Shown: positions 1 to 5,154 of the stretch, one piece after another
Layout of the letters: the number at the start of each line of letters is the position of its first letter
How positions within the stretch are numbered: the stretch's first letter is position 1
Assembly: GCA_005888675.1 (NCBI GenBank)
Contig: VBBA01000055.1
Coordinates: forward strand, 1 to 5,177
Source: Candidatus Bathyarchaeota archaeon
GTDB lineage: Archaea > Thermoproteota > Bathyarchaeia > 40CM-2-53-6
Direction of reading: 5' to 3'
Length of the DNA stretch: 5,177 bases
Position numbers and translations under genes: made by a program
The notes under the pieces: generated by a model
Database searches by the model: none
Seen by the model: only the letters and a program-made list of their open reading frames with translations
Told to the model about the DNA's origin: nothing

Positions 1-2
1 TT

Positions 3-404
3 TGCAAGCAGAAGAATGTCTCATACTTCGCGCCGCTTTGCAATGTGGTACCCCAGTTCAGTGTGGACGTGGCGACGTCAGCAAATGCTGTGGCTGCCAA
101 TGCGGAACAAATGGGTTTCGTCCCAGTGCCCAGAACTGTTACGGCCGATTGGGCCGAGATTGTCAACTCTTTGAAGGCAACCGGTCCTACGATTGTACCA
201 ACATTCGCAACGGTAACCAGGAGCATCGCGTTAGCCGAAACGATAGTGATTACGGCTACTGCAGCGATGAGTGGGATTAATCGCTTAGCCGAGATTTTCA
301 ATCTATGTCTCACCTCCCATTTTTGTCGTCTCGTTTTACAAGGTGGTGCTAGTACCTATGGAGATGATAACGGCCACGTCTACACGAGGTATCTTTTGCG
401 TTGA
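3..404 (+). CDS. Partial CDS (3' end), unrecognised protein
   Basis: This reading frame is open from the left edge of the window to a TGA at 402-404, so it is probably the C-terminal part of a gene that begins outside the window. The visible 133 residues are rich in Ala, Val and Thr. Codons show a purine bias at the first position and a G/C bias at the third over the first 60 or so codons, which is why I prefer this frame over the overlapping Cys-rich frame ending at 280. I recognise no family, no signal peptide and no clear membrane segment. The final 35 or so residues look less protein-like than the rest, so a frameshift or decayed 3' end is possible. It converges on the minus-strand operon ending at 554. 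Coding status is moderately uncertain. Confidence 0.4.
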   Translation, partial: CKQKNVSYFAPLCNVVPQFSVDVATSANAVAANAEQMGFVPVPRTVTADWAEIVNSLKATGPTIVPTFATVTRSIALAETIVITATAAMSGINRLAEIFNLCLTSHFCRLVLQGGASTYGDDNGHVYTRYLLR

Positions 405-553
405 GATAATTGCGGCTTGATTACAAGCGACACACTGTGTGGTACTAGATGGATCGAAAATGGTATTGGAAGCATTCTCTTGCCATCGCAAGAAAGACTG
501 AATTTTGGGTCCAAGCTGTGGTTCGAAACAGCCCTAGGCGTTTAGGTAAACGC
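405..553. other. Intergenic region between convergent genes
   Basis: This 149-bp spacer separates the stop of the left-edge partial gene from the stop of the winged-helix gene on the other strand. It contains an 11-nt dyad at 430-440 (ACACA, one central base, TGTGT) and a perfect inverted repeat at 538-553. I see no convincing small ORF, T-run or RNA gene. Confidence 0.5.
538..553. terminator. Perfect inverted repeat abutting the winged-helix gene stop
   Basis: GCGTTTA, two central bases, then TAAACGC forms a perfect 16-nt palindrome directly next to the TGA stop (556-554) of the minus-strand winged-helix gene. As RNA it would give a stem of about 6 bp with a 4-nt loop. The position fits a transcript end or processing structure. 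No T-run follows it on the minus strand, and archaeal termination relies mainly on T-runs, so the role is a guess. A protein-binding palindrome is an alternative. Confidence 0.3.
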
Positions 554-1297
554 TCATGAGTCTTGGACGTTACTAAGATAGCCTAGTCTCGAAAGGAGTC
601 TCTTGAAGTGGTCGGAATCGTCCATTAGAATACGAATCATTGCGATTGCGACAGCTTGAAAGAACTCGACAGCTTGATGATTGGCCTCGCACTTTTGGCA
701 AAACCATTCTGCGGCCCTACTTGGGAGCGCGTCGTCAAGCCCCCTGCTTTTGAGTTCATCATGAACCATCGCGAGCATAGCGAAGAAAGGCACCCTCAAA
801 CTCTCCAACTCGTTGCCCTCGTAAAGATCTCTCGTGACTAGGGCCACCTTCTTGTCCACGTCGTATTTTCTGAGTGTCGTCTTTTCATAAACGTAGAGGC
901 GTTTTCTCTCATCCTTGGGCTTCATGTCTTTGGGAAGTTGGGCGATACTTTGTATCTCAAGAAGTTCTTTCAAAGAAGCATAGACGTCGCTCTGCGGGAG
1001 GTTGAGGGCCTTGATAATATCACTAGCAGAAATTCCGTTTACCCCCGCGGCCCTAACTACGTCCAGTATCTCCCAAGAACTTGGTTTGGAAAGAACTTTG
1101 GCCTCTTGCAGCGAAGTTACAGGATAGTGTTGCAGATATTTTTTCGTTCTGAACGATCGTTTGGGTCTGGGAATAGGCCGGGTGTTTTCGAATCTTTCCC
1201 CCGATATGTTCCGCTCTTGAGGGTCGTGGTTGGTCGATTGTCCGGTTTCAAAACGTCCTGGAGAAGCCACGTGGGAGGCTTGCAGTCTACTCGTCAA
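554..1297 (-). CDS. Winged helix-turn-helix DNA-binding protein
   Basis: A 247-residue protein that is probably a transcriptional regulator. Residues 1-55 are polar, Pro/Arg-rich and likely disordered, with a basic patch around PRPKRSFRTKK. Residues 72-140 read as a winged helix: a first helix (SSWEILDVVRAAG), a second helix (SASDIIKALNL), a recognition helix (SDVYASLKELLEI) and a wing ending in RKRLYVYEKT. Residues 150-247 form a mainly helical C-terminal domain with CQKC at 200-203 and a nearby His207, a possible metal site or half zinc ribbon. The start is TTG at 1297; it overlaps the TGA stop of the upstream gene (TTGA), so the two are likely co-translated. A GAGG sits about 13 nt upstream. 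No ATG lies nearer the winged helix, so a shorter form would also need a non-ATG start. The DNA target is unknown. Confidence 0.8.
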   Translation of the reverse strand: MTSRLQASHVASPGRFETGQSTNHDPQERNISGERFENTRPIPRPKRSFRTKKYLQHYPVTSLQEAKVLSKPSSWEILDVVRAAGVNGISASDIIKALNLPQSDVYASLKELLEIQSIAQLPKDMKPKDERKRLYVYEKTTLRKYDVDKKVALVTRDLYEGNELESLRVPFFAMLAMVHDELKSRGLDDALPSRAAEWFCQKCEANHQAVEFFQAVAIAMIRILMDDSDHFKRLLSRLGYLSNVQDS

Positions 1298-1671
1298 GCG
1301 AGGTCCTTAACCTCACTTTGTCTGGCCTCTTTGCTTCCTGGGATTTTGATAGAGCTCACACCCATAATACATCCCCGCAGTGCTTCTCCTCGTCCTACAC
1401 TGCGTACTGCGTATACTATCTCATGAGGCAAGAGTATAGTTAGGACAACGCTAGCCGACTTGTTCCGAACCAGTATTTCTTCGATTAGATGGTCTATCCT
1501 CTCTGGGCATGGACTGTTCGAGACTATTGTTACGCATGCGTCCGTGCTCACCTGTCCTTTCCAGAAGCTCATTGAGGGGATGAGTGTGAAACTCTCGAAA
1601 TACTTGATCACGGTCTCTGCTAGGTTTCCAGTGTCCTGGGTGTAAATGCAGTATTCGAAGCCGTAGCCCAT
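1294..1671 (-). CDS. Small alpha/beta protein of unknown function, first gene of operon
   Basis: A 125-residue protein I do not recognise. The order of hydrophobic strands and amphipathic helices reads strand (GFEYCIYTQ, about 4-12), helix (NLAETVIKYFESF, 16-28), strand (34-41), strand (DACVTIVSNS, 44-53), helix (PERIDHLIEEILVRNK, 56-71), strand (SASVVLTILLPHEIVYAV, 72-89). This beta-alpha-beta-beta-alpha-beta order would fit a small ferredoxin-like or ACT-like sensor fold, but that is inference only. Four Cys are scattered without a CxxC pair. The ATG start at 1671 has a GAGAGGACG Shine-Dalgarno-like sequence about 7 nt upstream and a TATA-like box about 50 nt upstream, so it is probably the first gene of the transcript. 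Its stop overlaps the start of the winged-helix gene, suggesting a shared role such as effector sensing for that regulator. Confidence 0.7.
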   Translation of the reverse strand: MGYGFEYCIYTQDTGNLAETVIKYFESFTLIPSMSFWKGQVSTDACVTIVSNSPCPERIDHLIEEILVRNKSASVVLTILLPHEIVYAVRSVGRGEALRGCIMGVSSIKIPGSKEARQSEVKDLA

Positions 1672-1718
1672 GTTTCGTCCTCTCGTTGGGGACTGAACTA
1701 TTGATTCGGCTTTATTCT

Positions 1719-1726
1719 CTTATAAT
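1719..1726 (-). promoter_or_regulatory. TATA-like box for the 1671/1297 operon
   Basis: On the minus strand ATTATAAG lies here. An archaeal start site would be expected about 25 nt downstream, near 1697, giving a 5' leader of about 25 nt that contains the GAGAGGACG ribosome site before the ATG at 1671. The spacing fits an archaeal promoter. No start site has been mapped. Confidence 0.45.
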
Positions 1727-1842
1727 CCGGACGTGTAGCATAGAAGACAAAGAGGCACTCACGATTACATTTCATGCCTTCAATCTATTCGTCGTCACTG
1801 AGGAATAAGCAGAGGAGCCTGGTCTCTGGTTCAGGAAAATTG

Positions 1843-1865
1843 AACGGGTTTGAGAAAAGCCCGTT
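1843..1865 (-). terminator. Hairpin followed by T-run downstream of RHH gene A
   Basis: AACGGG (1843-1848) and CCCGTT (1860-1865) form a perfect 6-bp stem with an 11-nt loop. It begins about 10 nt after the TAG stop of the minus-strand RHH gene. On the minus strand the stem is followed by CAATTTTCC, and the loop also contains TTTT. The placement and T-run fit a transcription end for the RHH gene. Confidence 0.45.
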
Positions 1866-1875
1866 AATGGTTAAT

Positions 1876-2541
1876 CTACGGGCGCTGTTTCGTGGAGGCG
1901 TACTTCAGGTCCGTTGTCCCCTCAACGTTCGAACGATTCAGAGGATGAGCGGGATCAGGCGGACTGATGGCAATGACCGCGTCATCAGTAACGAAGATGT
2001 CGGTCCCTAGCCCGAGATGAGCGAACGCGGCCTTCACGGCTTCAGCATAAAAGGCACTGGCCTTGAAGCCCATGTCGTGCTTGACGATCAGTGTGTGTGT
2101 CTTCCCTTCAAAGCTATGCTCGAAGGTGAAGGCCCTGCCGTATTGTGCTCCGAGGAACTCCAGTGCTTTCAAGACGCTGTCAAAGTCGAACTTCTTAAAG
2201 TAGAATGTGATGATTCCGGGGACCTGGTTCTCTCCCCACCATTTCCCCATCTCTTTGGCATGATCGTCGGTGAGATAGTCGAAAAATTTCTTTATCGTGC
2301 TGGACGATGTTGTGACTGTTCCGAATTTCTCGGCGTTAGCTTCCCAATCTACGTAGCGTCTGAGTGCCTTGTTAGCGATTACGTTCATGCTGACCCTTTC
2401 GTTTCCGGCTATTTCGCCGAGCTTCTGGTCGACATCCTTGTCTATGCGGAGTGTTCGTGTTGTGCTCTCGTAAGAAGATCTGATTGCAGTTCTAGGCCTG
2501 GGCTGTTTTAGCGGAGATAAAACCCTCTCAGGCAAGCTCAA
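1876..2541 (-). CDS. RHH regulator A with conserved C-terminal domain
   Basis: A 221-residue probable DNA-binding protein. After about 27 variable residues comes a ribbon-helix-helix (CopG/Arc/MetJ-like) domain: strand TRTLRID (28-34), helix KDVDQKLGEIAGNE (35-48) and helix VSMNVIANKALRRYVDWE (50-67). RHH proteins bind operator DNA as dimers through the strand. Residues 70-178 form a second domain ending in the motif KHDMGFKASAFY (154-165); I know of no function for it. Its tail (186-221) is not conserved with its paralog. About half of the aligned residues match the divergently transcribed gene at 2923-3555. The start shown is TTG at 2541, with another TTG two codons on. No good Shine-Dalgarno is seen, but a TATA-like box 30-37 nt upstream would place transcription start near 2549, so translation may be almost leaderless. 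Confidence 0.85.
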   Translation of the reverse strand: MSLPERVLSPLKQPRPRTAIRSSYESTTRTLRIDKDVDQKLGEIAGNERVSMNVIANKALRRYVDWEANAEKFGTVTTSSSTIKKFFDYLTDDHAKEMGKWWGENQVPGIITFYFKKFDFDSVLKALEFLGAQYGRAFTFEHSFEGKTHTLIVKHDMGFKASAFYAEAVKAAFAHLGLGTDIFVTDDAVIAISPPDPAHPLNRSNVEGTTDLKYASTKQRP

Positions 2542-2570
2542 CCAACCAGAAGGTACCAGTATTCTTCAGA

Positions 2571-2578
2571 TTATTAAA
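2571..2578 (-). promoter_or_regulatory. TATA-like box for RHH gene A
   Basis: The minus strand reads TTTAATAA here, 30-37 nt upstream of the TTG start at 2541. A start site about 25 nt downstream would leave a leader of 8 nt or less, typical of near-leaderless archaeal transcripts and consistent with the missing Shine-Dalgarno. Confidence 0.4.
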
Positions 2579-2798
2579 CCTGATTGTAAACCAAGACCGT
2601 TCCTATCGGTATGCGTCGTTATGCCTCCATATCTCTCGCTACCCCTCCGTGCAATTGCTCCCACTTGCAAGAACGGTTACTTCCGCCATCCCCCTAGAGT
2701 TGCACGTATAAACGATTGTAAAGTGATTCCTTCCATTCATTGCGAATACGGTTTGTTCACTAATATTGCATCTGGCACTTGGTTCTAGTAATTGCGAG

Positions 2799-2817
2799 TT
2801 TCCGAGATAATCGGAAA
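2799..2817. promoter_or_regulatory. Candidate operator: 7-bp perfect inverted repeat
   Basis: TTTCCGA (2799-2805), a 5-bp spacer (GATAA), then TCGGAAA (2811-2817). It lies about 105 bp upstream of RHH gene B and about 260 bp from the start of gene A. RHH dimers and tetramers typically bind short symmetric sites near their own promoters, so self or cross regulation is plausible. No second copy is obvious in the window. Confidence 0.35.
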
Positions 2818-2922
2818 GTGGTTGCACTTAAGCGTGGGGAGGACATCCTTCTTGCACCAGAAACAGGACGTCGGACTTAAGTGAACCGGCGCCGAATGTT
2901 GCTGCTTGAGTGGTAAAATCGT

Positions 2923-3555
2923 ATGTCGCGTCCAATACTTGAATTCAAGCTGGCAACGAAGCGGCTAATGGGTACAGTGACAAGGACCGTCAGGATCGAT
3001 CGCATTGTCGATTCAAGAATTGTCGCCCTCGCGGACAAGGAGAGACTGAGCACAAACTTCCTGGTGAACAAGGCCCTTAGACGGTATGTGGAATGGGAGG
3101 CTGAGGCCGAACACTTCGGTTTCGTATCAGTACCGAACAGTATTGTTGGAAAAACATTCGATTATCTCACAGAGGAGCAAGCCCGCGACTTCGGAGGATG
3201 GGCAGGCAAGAACAAGATCCCCGAGATCGTTAGCTTCTGGTTCAAGAAACTAGATATCGAGAATTCTCTGAAAGCGCTCGATCTAATGGGAACACAATAC
3301 GGAAGAGCCTTCAGGTTCGAATATTCATTTGACGGCAGGACCTACACGTTGATTCTCAAGCATGACATGGGTCCTAAGGCCTCCGCATTCTACTCCGAGC
3401 TGGTGAAAAGTCTGTTTGACATGCAGGGGTTGAGAGCTGAGACGATGGAAACTGAGGATCAAATAGTCTCGAAAGTCTATTCCTCCCAAGGGCATGGCTC
3501 GGGCGTCTCTTCATCGAGTCTGGAGCAGTACGAAACCCTGGTAAAAGCTCGATAA
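2923..3555 (+). CDS. RHH regulator B, paralog of gene A
   Basis: A 210-residue protein closely related along most of its length to the minus-strand gene at 1876-2541. The RHH domain spans about residues 20-60: strand TRTVRID (20-26), a first helix from about 28 to 40, and a second helix ending in NKALRRYVEWE (49-59), a stretch nearly identical in the paralog. The second domain (62-170) keeps FDYLTEEQA, YGRAFRFEYSF, and the motif KHDMGPKASAFY (146-157). The C-terminal 40 residues are Ser/Gly-rich and unlike those of gene A. The ATG at 2923 is chosen because it gives an N-terminal extension similar to that of the paralog; the next in-frame ATG at 2967 would start only four residues before the DNA-binding strand. 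The ribosome site is weak (GAGTGG about 11 nt upstream). It converges on the methyltransferase gene, 28 bp away. Specific role unknown. Confidence 0.85.
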   Translation: MSRPILEFKLATKRLMGTVTRTVRIDRIVDSRIVALADKERLSTNFLVNKALRRYVEWEAEAEHFGFVSVPNSIVGKTFDYLTEEQARDFGGWAGKNKIPEIVSFWFKKLDIENSLKALDLMGTQYGRAFRFEYSFDGRTYTLILKHDMGPKASAFYSELVKSLFDMQGLRAETMETEDQIVSKVYSSQGHGSGVSSSSLEQYETLVKAR

Positions 3556-3565
3556 AGATCGCGTC

Positions 3566-3585
3566 GAGGGCGTTGCGGAGCCCTC
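3566..3585. terminator. Shared hairpin between convergent genes
   Basis: GAGGGC (3566-3571) and GCCCTC (3580-3585) form a perfect 6-bp GC-rich stem with an 8-nt loop in the 28-bp gap between RHH gene B and the methyltransferase; its right arm overlaps the methyltransferase TGA stop (3586-3584). The stem can form in transcripts from both sides. No T-run is adjacent, so it may be a 3'-end stabilising structure rather than a true terminator. Confidence 0.35.
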
Positions 3586-4444
3586 AGAGCTTCTCTGGAC
3601 GACGCTGGCTCCGTTTCTTTTGCCCAACGCACAGCAGATGAGCACTTACGCCGATGAGTGAAGGCTCGGTCTCCGTCGCCTCAATCAGGCTTAACAGTCG
3701 ATCCCTAGACTCATTGTCCGACCACAGTTTCTCGAAGTCCGGGAGGAGCCAGGCAAAGCCCTCAACCGCAAATATCGTCACATCATGGAATCCTCCTTCC
3801 CTGACCTCTTCAGCAAGTTGGGCAGGATGATGGAAGTACGCTGTTGTGAAATATCGTGGATGCTTACCCGGATTTCGATGTTGACCTTCCTTGAGGTCGC
3901 GCTGTATGATTCTCATGAAATCAGGGTCTCGAAGGTAGCCTCCTCTTGAACCATCGAGAGCGGAAGCGAACTTGGATATTCCGGCGACGAAGATCAGGCC
4001 ATCTTGTTTCAGAACTCGTAATCCCTCCATTAGAGCAGTCTGGCGCTGTCCTTTCTCGGTAAGATGATACAACGGTCCCATCATGAGCACGATGTCCGCA
4101 TATTCATTCGGGAACTCAAGAGCTCGGGCGTCTCCCAAAGAGATGCTCGCAACTGAGATTCCCGTCTGCTTCATCTGTTGTCTTGCCTGTGTCAAATGAA
4201 GTGGCATCGGATCGACCAGGTGGACCACATGCCCCATCTCTCCAAGCCAAGAAGCGTAGACTCCTGGACCCCCGCCTATGTCAAGGATTGTAGCAGGTTT
4301 CTTCGGCAGGTAACGTGAGATGATCTGCTTGGTTCTGTGGAATTCGAGTAGCTCTGTGTCCTTGAGGAGTCTGTCCTTCTCCACTCCGGACTCGTAGTGA
4401 GCCATAACATCTGAATCCAACTCGAATTTTCGCGCTTTCTTCAA
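3584..4444 (-). CDS. Class I SAM-dependent methyltransferase
   Basis: A 286-residue soluble protein with the Rossmann-like fold of class I methyltransferases. The SAM-binding motif I is ILDIGGGPG at 53-61. An acidic residue after strand 2 (Asp78 in HLVDPM) should hold the ribose hydroxyls, and LGDARAL (103-109) supplies the adenine-contact Asp. ADIVLMMGPLYHL (116-128) is motif IV, and LKQDGLIFVAGISKFAS (145-161) is strand 5. The GPLYHL motif occurs in small-molecule methyltransferases of the Methyltransf_11/25 type, but the substrate cannot be named from sequence. Residues 165-240 (FTTAYFHHP, FAVEGFAWLLPDFEKLW) probably form the substrate cap. The TTG start at 4444 is supported by an AGGGGAT Shine-Dalgarno-like sequence about 8 nt upstream; an ATG at residue 14 is the alternative. 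The basic tail KKRSQRRPEKL lies beyond the fold. It stands apart from both neighbours, so context does not identify its substrate. Confidence 0.9.
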   Translation of the reverse strand: MKKARKFELDSDVMAHYESGVEKDRLLKDTELLEFHRTKQIISRYLPKKPATILDIGGGPGVYASWLGEMGHVVHLVDPMPLHLTQARQQMKQTGISVASISLGDARALEFPNEYADIVLMMGPLYHLTEKGQRQTALMEGLRVLKQDGLIFVAGISKFASALDGSRGGYLRDPDFMRIIQRDLKEGQHRNPGKHPRYFTTAYFHHPAQLAEEVREGGFHDVTIFAVEGFAWLLPDFEKLWSDNESRDRLLSLIEATETEPSLIGVSAHLLCVGQKKRSQRRPEKL

Positions 4445-4544
4445 GTGAACTATCCCCTTTCGGTCGATGATTGTTTGAATTTGAAATTTGGCGAAGTCAC
4501 AGCAACGAGGGAATTTTGCTTAAGCTACTAGCTGGGCCTCTGAC

Positions 4545-4946
4545 TTAGGCAGGCTTGTCTTCACTCTTGCCTACTCGCCGAAGCCTTTCGGTCATGCCTC
4601 TCAAATCCTCGGCACCGTCAATCCGGATTTTCTCATGTCTTCTCCCTTCTTCCTCCTTCTCCTTCATGCGTTTGCGATAACAATCATTGGCCTGATCGAT
4701 GTACTTGTACACCCATTCAAGATCCTGTTCAGGCCTCTCTTTCATCGCTCTAAATTCTATCAGACTGCCAGACAACCTAGGAAGGTGAACGCTCGGGGTC
4801 CAGGTCGCAGTGAAGCTGAAACATTGCAACCAATCCAAGTCCGGACTCAGGTTAAGCGGGATTTCGACTATTACCAGTCCGGATGCTTCCGGGTCAATGC
4901 CCGCGGCTTTCACTTTATCCTTTAGCGGCAAAACGTCGCCGTGCAA
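4545..4946 (-). CDS. Small hypothetical protein with charged C-terminal helix
   Basis: A protein of up to 133 residues that I cannot assign to a named family. The N-terminal half (about 22-66) looks like a small beta-rich unit, with GLVIVEIPLNL, then DLDWLQCFSF, then HLPRLSGSLIEF. The second half (about 74-125) is strongly helical and charged (DLEWVYKYIDQANDCYRKRM, then a Lys/Glu/Arg-rich run), a likely coiled coil or long helix. No membrane segment or signal peptide is visible. The start is uncertain: TTG at 4946 gives the longest form but lacks a clear ribosome site, whereas a GTG at 4913 (codon 12) follows AAAGGAT at short spacing. The gene starts about 55 bp downstream of the tRNA on the same strand and ends about 100 bp before the methyltransferase. 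Sharing a transcript with either neighbour is possible but not shown. Confidence 0.6.
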   Translation of the reverse strand: MHGDVLPLKDKVKAAGIDPEASGLVIVEIPLNLSPDLDWLQCFSFTATWTPSVHLPRLSGSLIEFRAMKERPEQDLEWVYKYIDQANDCYRKRMKEKEEEGRRHEKIRIDGAEDLRGMTERLRRVGKSEDKPA

Positions 4947-5035
4947 GATACAAGATCAATCAAAAGGAGAGACGGAATGTTGCTAAATCTCTTTCGTGTG
5001 GTGGCGGGCCCGGAGGGATTTGAACCCTCGACCAT

Positions 5036-5067
5036 TCCCCGAACGAGTCCTGTTCATACTCGTCCTT
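5036..5067 (-). other. tRNA intron 3 (about 32 nt) near position 42/43
   Basis: A strong inner hairpin, ACGAGT/ACTCGT (5063-5058 and 5048-5043) with a 9-nt loop, is flanked by CCTGA/TCGGG pairing that resembles a BHB central helix. The outer helix is missing, so this is a relaxed motif. The ends given are those that leave a standard 5-nt variable loop. Strict cutting after the second base of each bulge would leave two extra bases, so the exact splice sites are uncertain by a few nucleotides. Confidence 0.65.
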
Positions 5068-5079
5068 CAGGTTAAGAGC

Positions 5080-5102
5080 TTCAGCCAAGCCCTTTTGGGC
5101 GT
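5080..5102 (-). other. tRNA intron 2 (23 nt) at position 30/31
   Basis: The BHB motif is outer helix GAG/CTC, central helix CAGC/GCTG, 3-nt bulges AGA and AAG, and an inner GCCC-AAAA-GGGC hairpin joined through an imperfect C-G plus TT bulge. Cutting after the second base of each bulge restores the anticodon stem strand GCAGG and the loop CTCTTAA. The outer helix pairs the D stem with bases 32-34 of the anticodon loop. Confidence 0.85.
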
Positions 5103-5124
5103 CTGCTGCTCTACCTGGCTGAGC

Positions 5125-5154
5125 AGCCCGACCAGGAGCGTAAGAGACCTGGCT
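5125..5154 (-). other. tRNA intron 1 (30 nt) at position 9/10
   Basis: The BHB motif is complete. Outer helix GGG/CTC (one G-U pair), central 4-bp helix CCCG/CGGG, 3-nt bulges TAA and CTG, inner helix GCCAGG/CCTGGT (one G-U pair) with an 11-nt loop. Cutting each bulge after its second base joins GTA at tRNA position 9 exactly to GCTC of the D stem. The outer and central helices use the whole 5' acceptor strand and part of the D stem. Confidence 0.88.

Larger units (their letters stand above)
2542..2922. other. Intergenic region between divergent RHH paralogs
   Basis: This 381-bp region is the presumed control region of both RHH genes. It holds a TATA-like box for gene A, an inverted repeat at 2799-2817, the repeated word GATTGTAAA (2582-2590 and 2714-2722), and a pair of inversely related words, ACCGTTC near 2595 and GAACGGT near 2673. 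A 62-codon minus-strand frame at 2639-2827 starts with GTG and has no protein-like features, so I do not call it. Confidence 0.6.

Noticed and set aside
2..280. Plus-strand frame encoding a Cys-rich product
   Set aside because: The Cys codons arise from out-of-frame reading of GTG/GTC-rich sequence in the frame ending at 404, which has better coding bias; Cys spacing fits no metal-binding family I know.
430..440. ACACA-C-TGTGT dyad as an operator
   Set aside because: Short, low complexity and far from any start codon; likely chance.
656..841. Plus-strand 61-codon frame
   Set aside because: It lies entirely opposite the C-terminal coding region of the winged-helix gene and has no protein-like pattern.
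938..1426. Plus-strand 162-codon frame
   Set aside because: It runs opposite the winged-helix domain and the operon junction; the minus-strand frames show recognisable domain structure and linked starts.
2017..2511. Plus-strand 164-codon frame
   Set aside because: It is the antisense of the RHH gene A, whose protein is confirmed by its paralog.
2639..2827. Minus-strand 62-codon frame in the RHH intergenic region
   Set aside because: GTG start, no ribosome site, no coding-like composition; the region reads as regulatory DNA.
4635..4925. Plus-strand frame with hydrophobic N-terminus resembling a membrane protein
   Set aside because: The hydrophobic run comes from reading the antisense of Glu/Lys/Arg-rich codons of the minus-strand gene at 4545-4946.
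5036..5067. Long variable arm of a class II tRNA (Leu or Ser) instead of a third intron
   Set aside because: The acceptor stem, D arm, CTT anticodon and G73 fit tRNA-Lys, and the TGGTC before the T stem is a normal short variable loop, so the extra hairpin is better explained as an intron.
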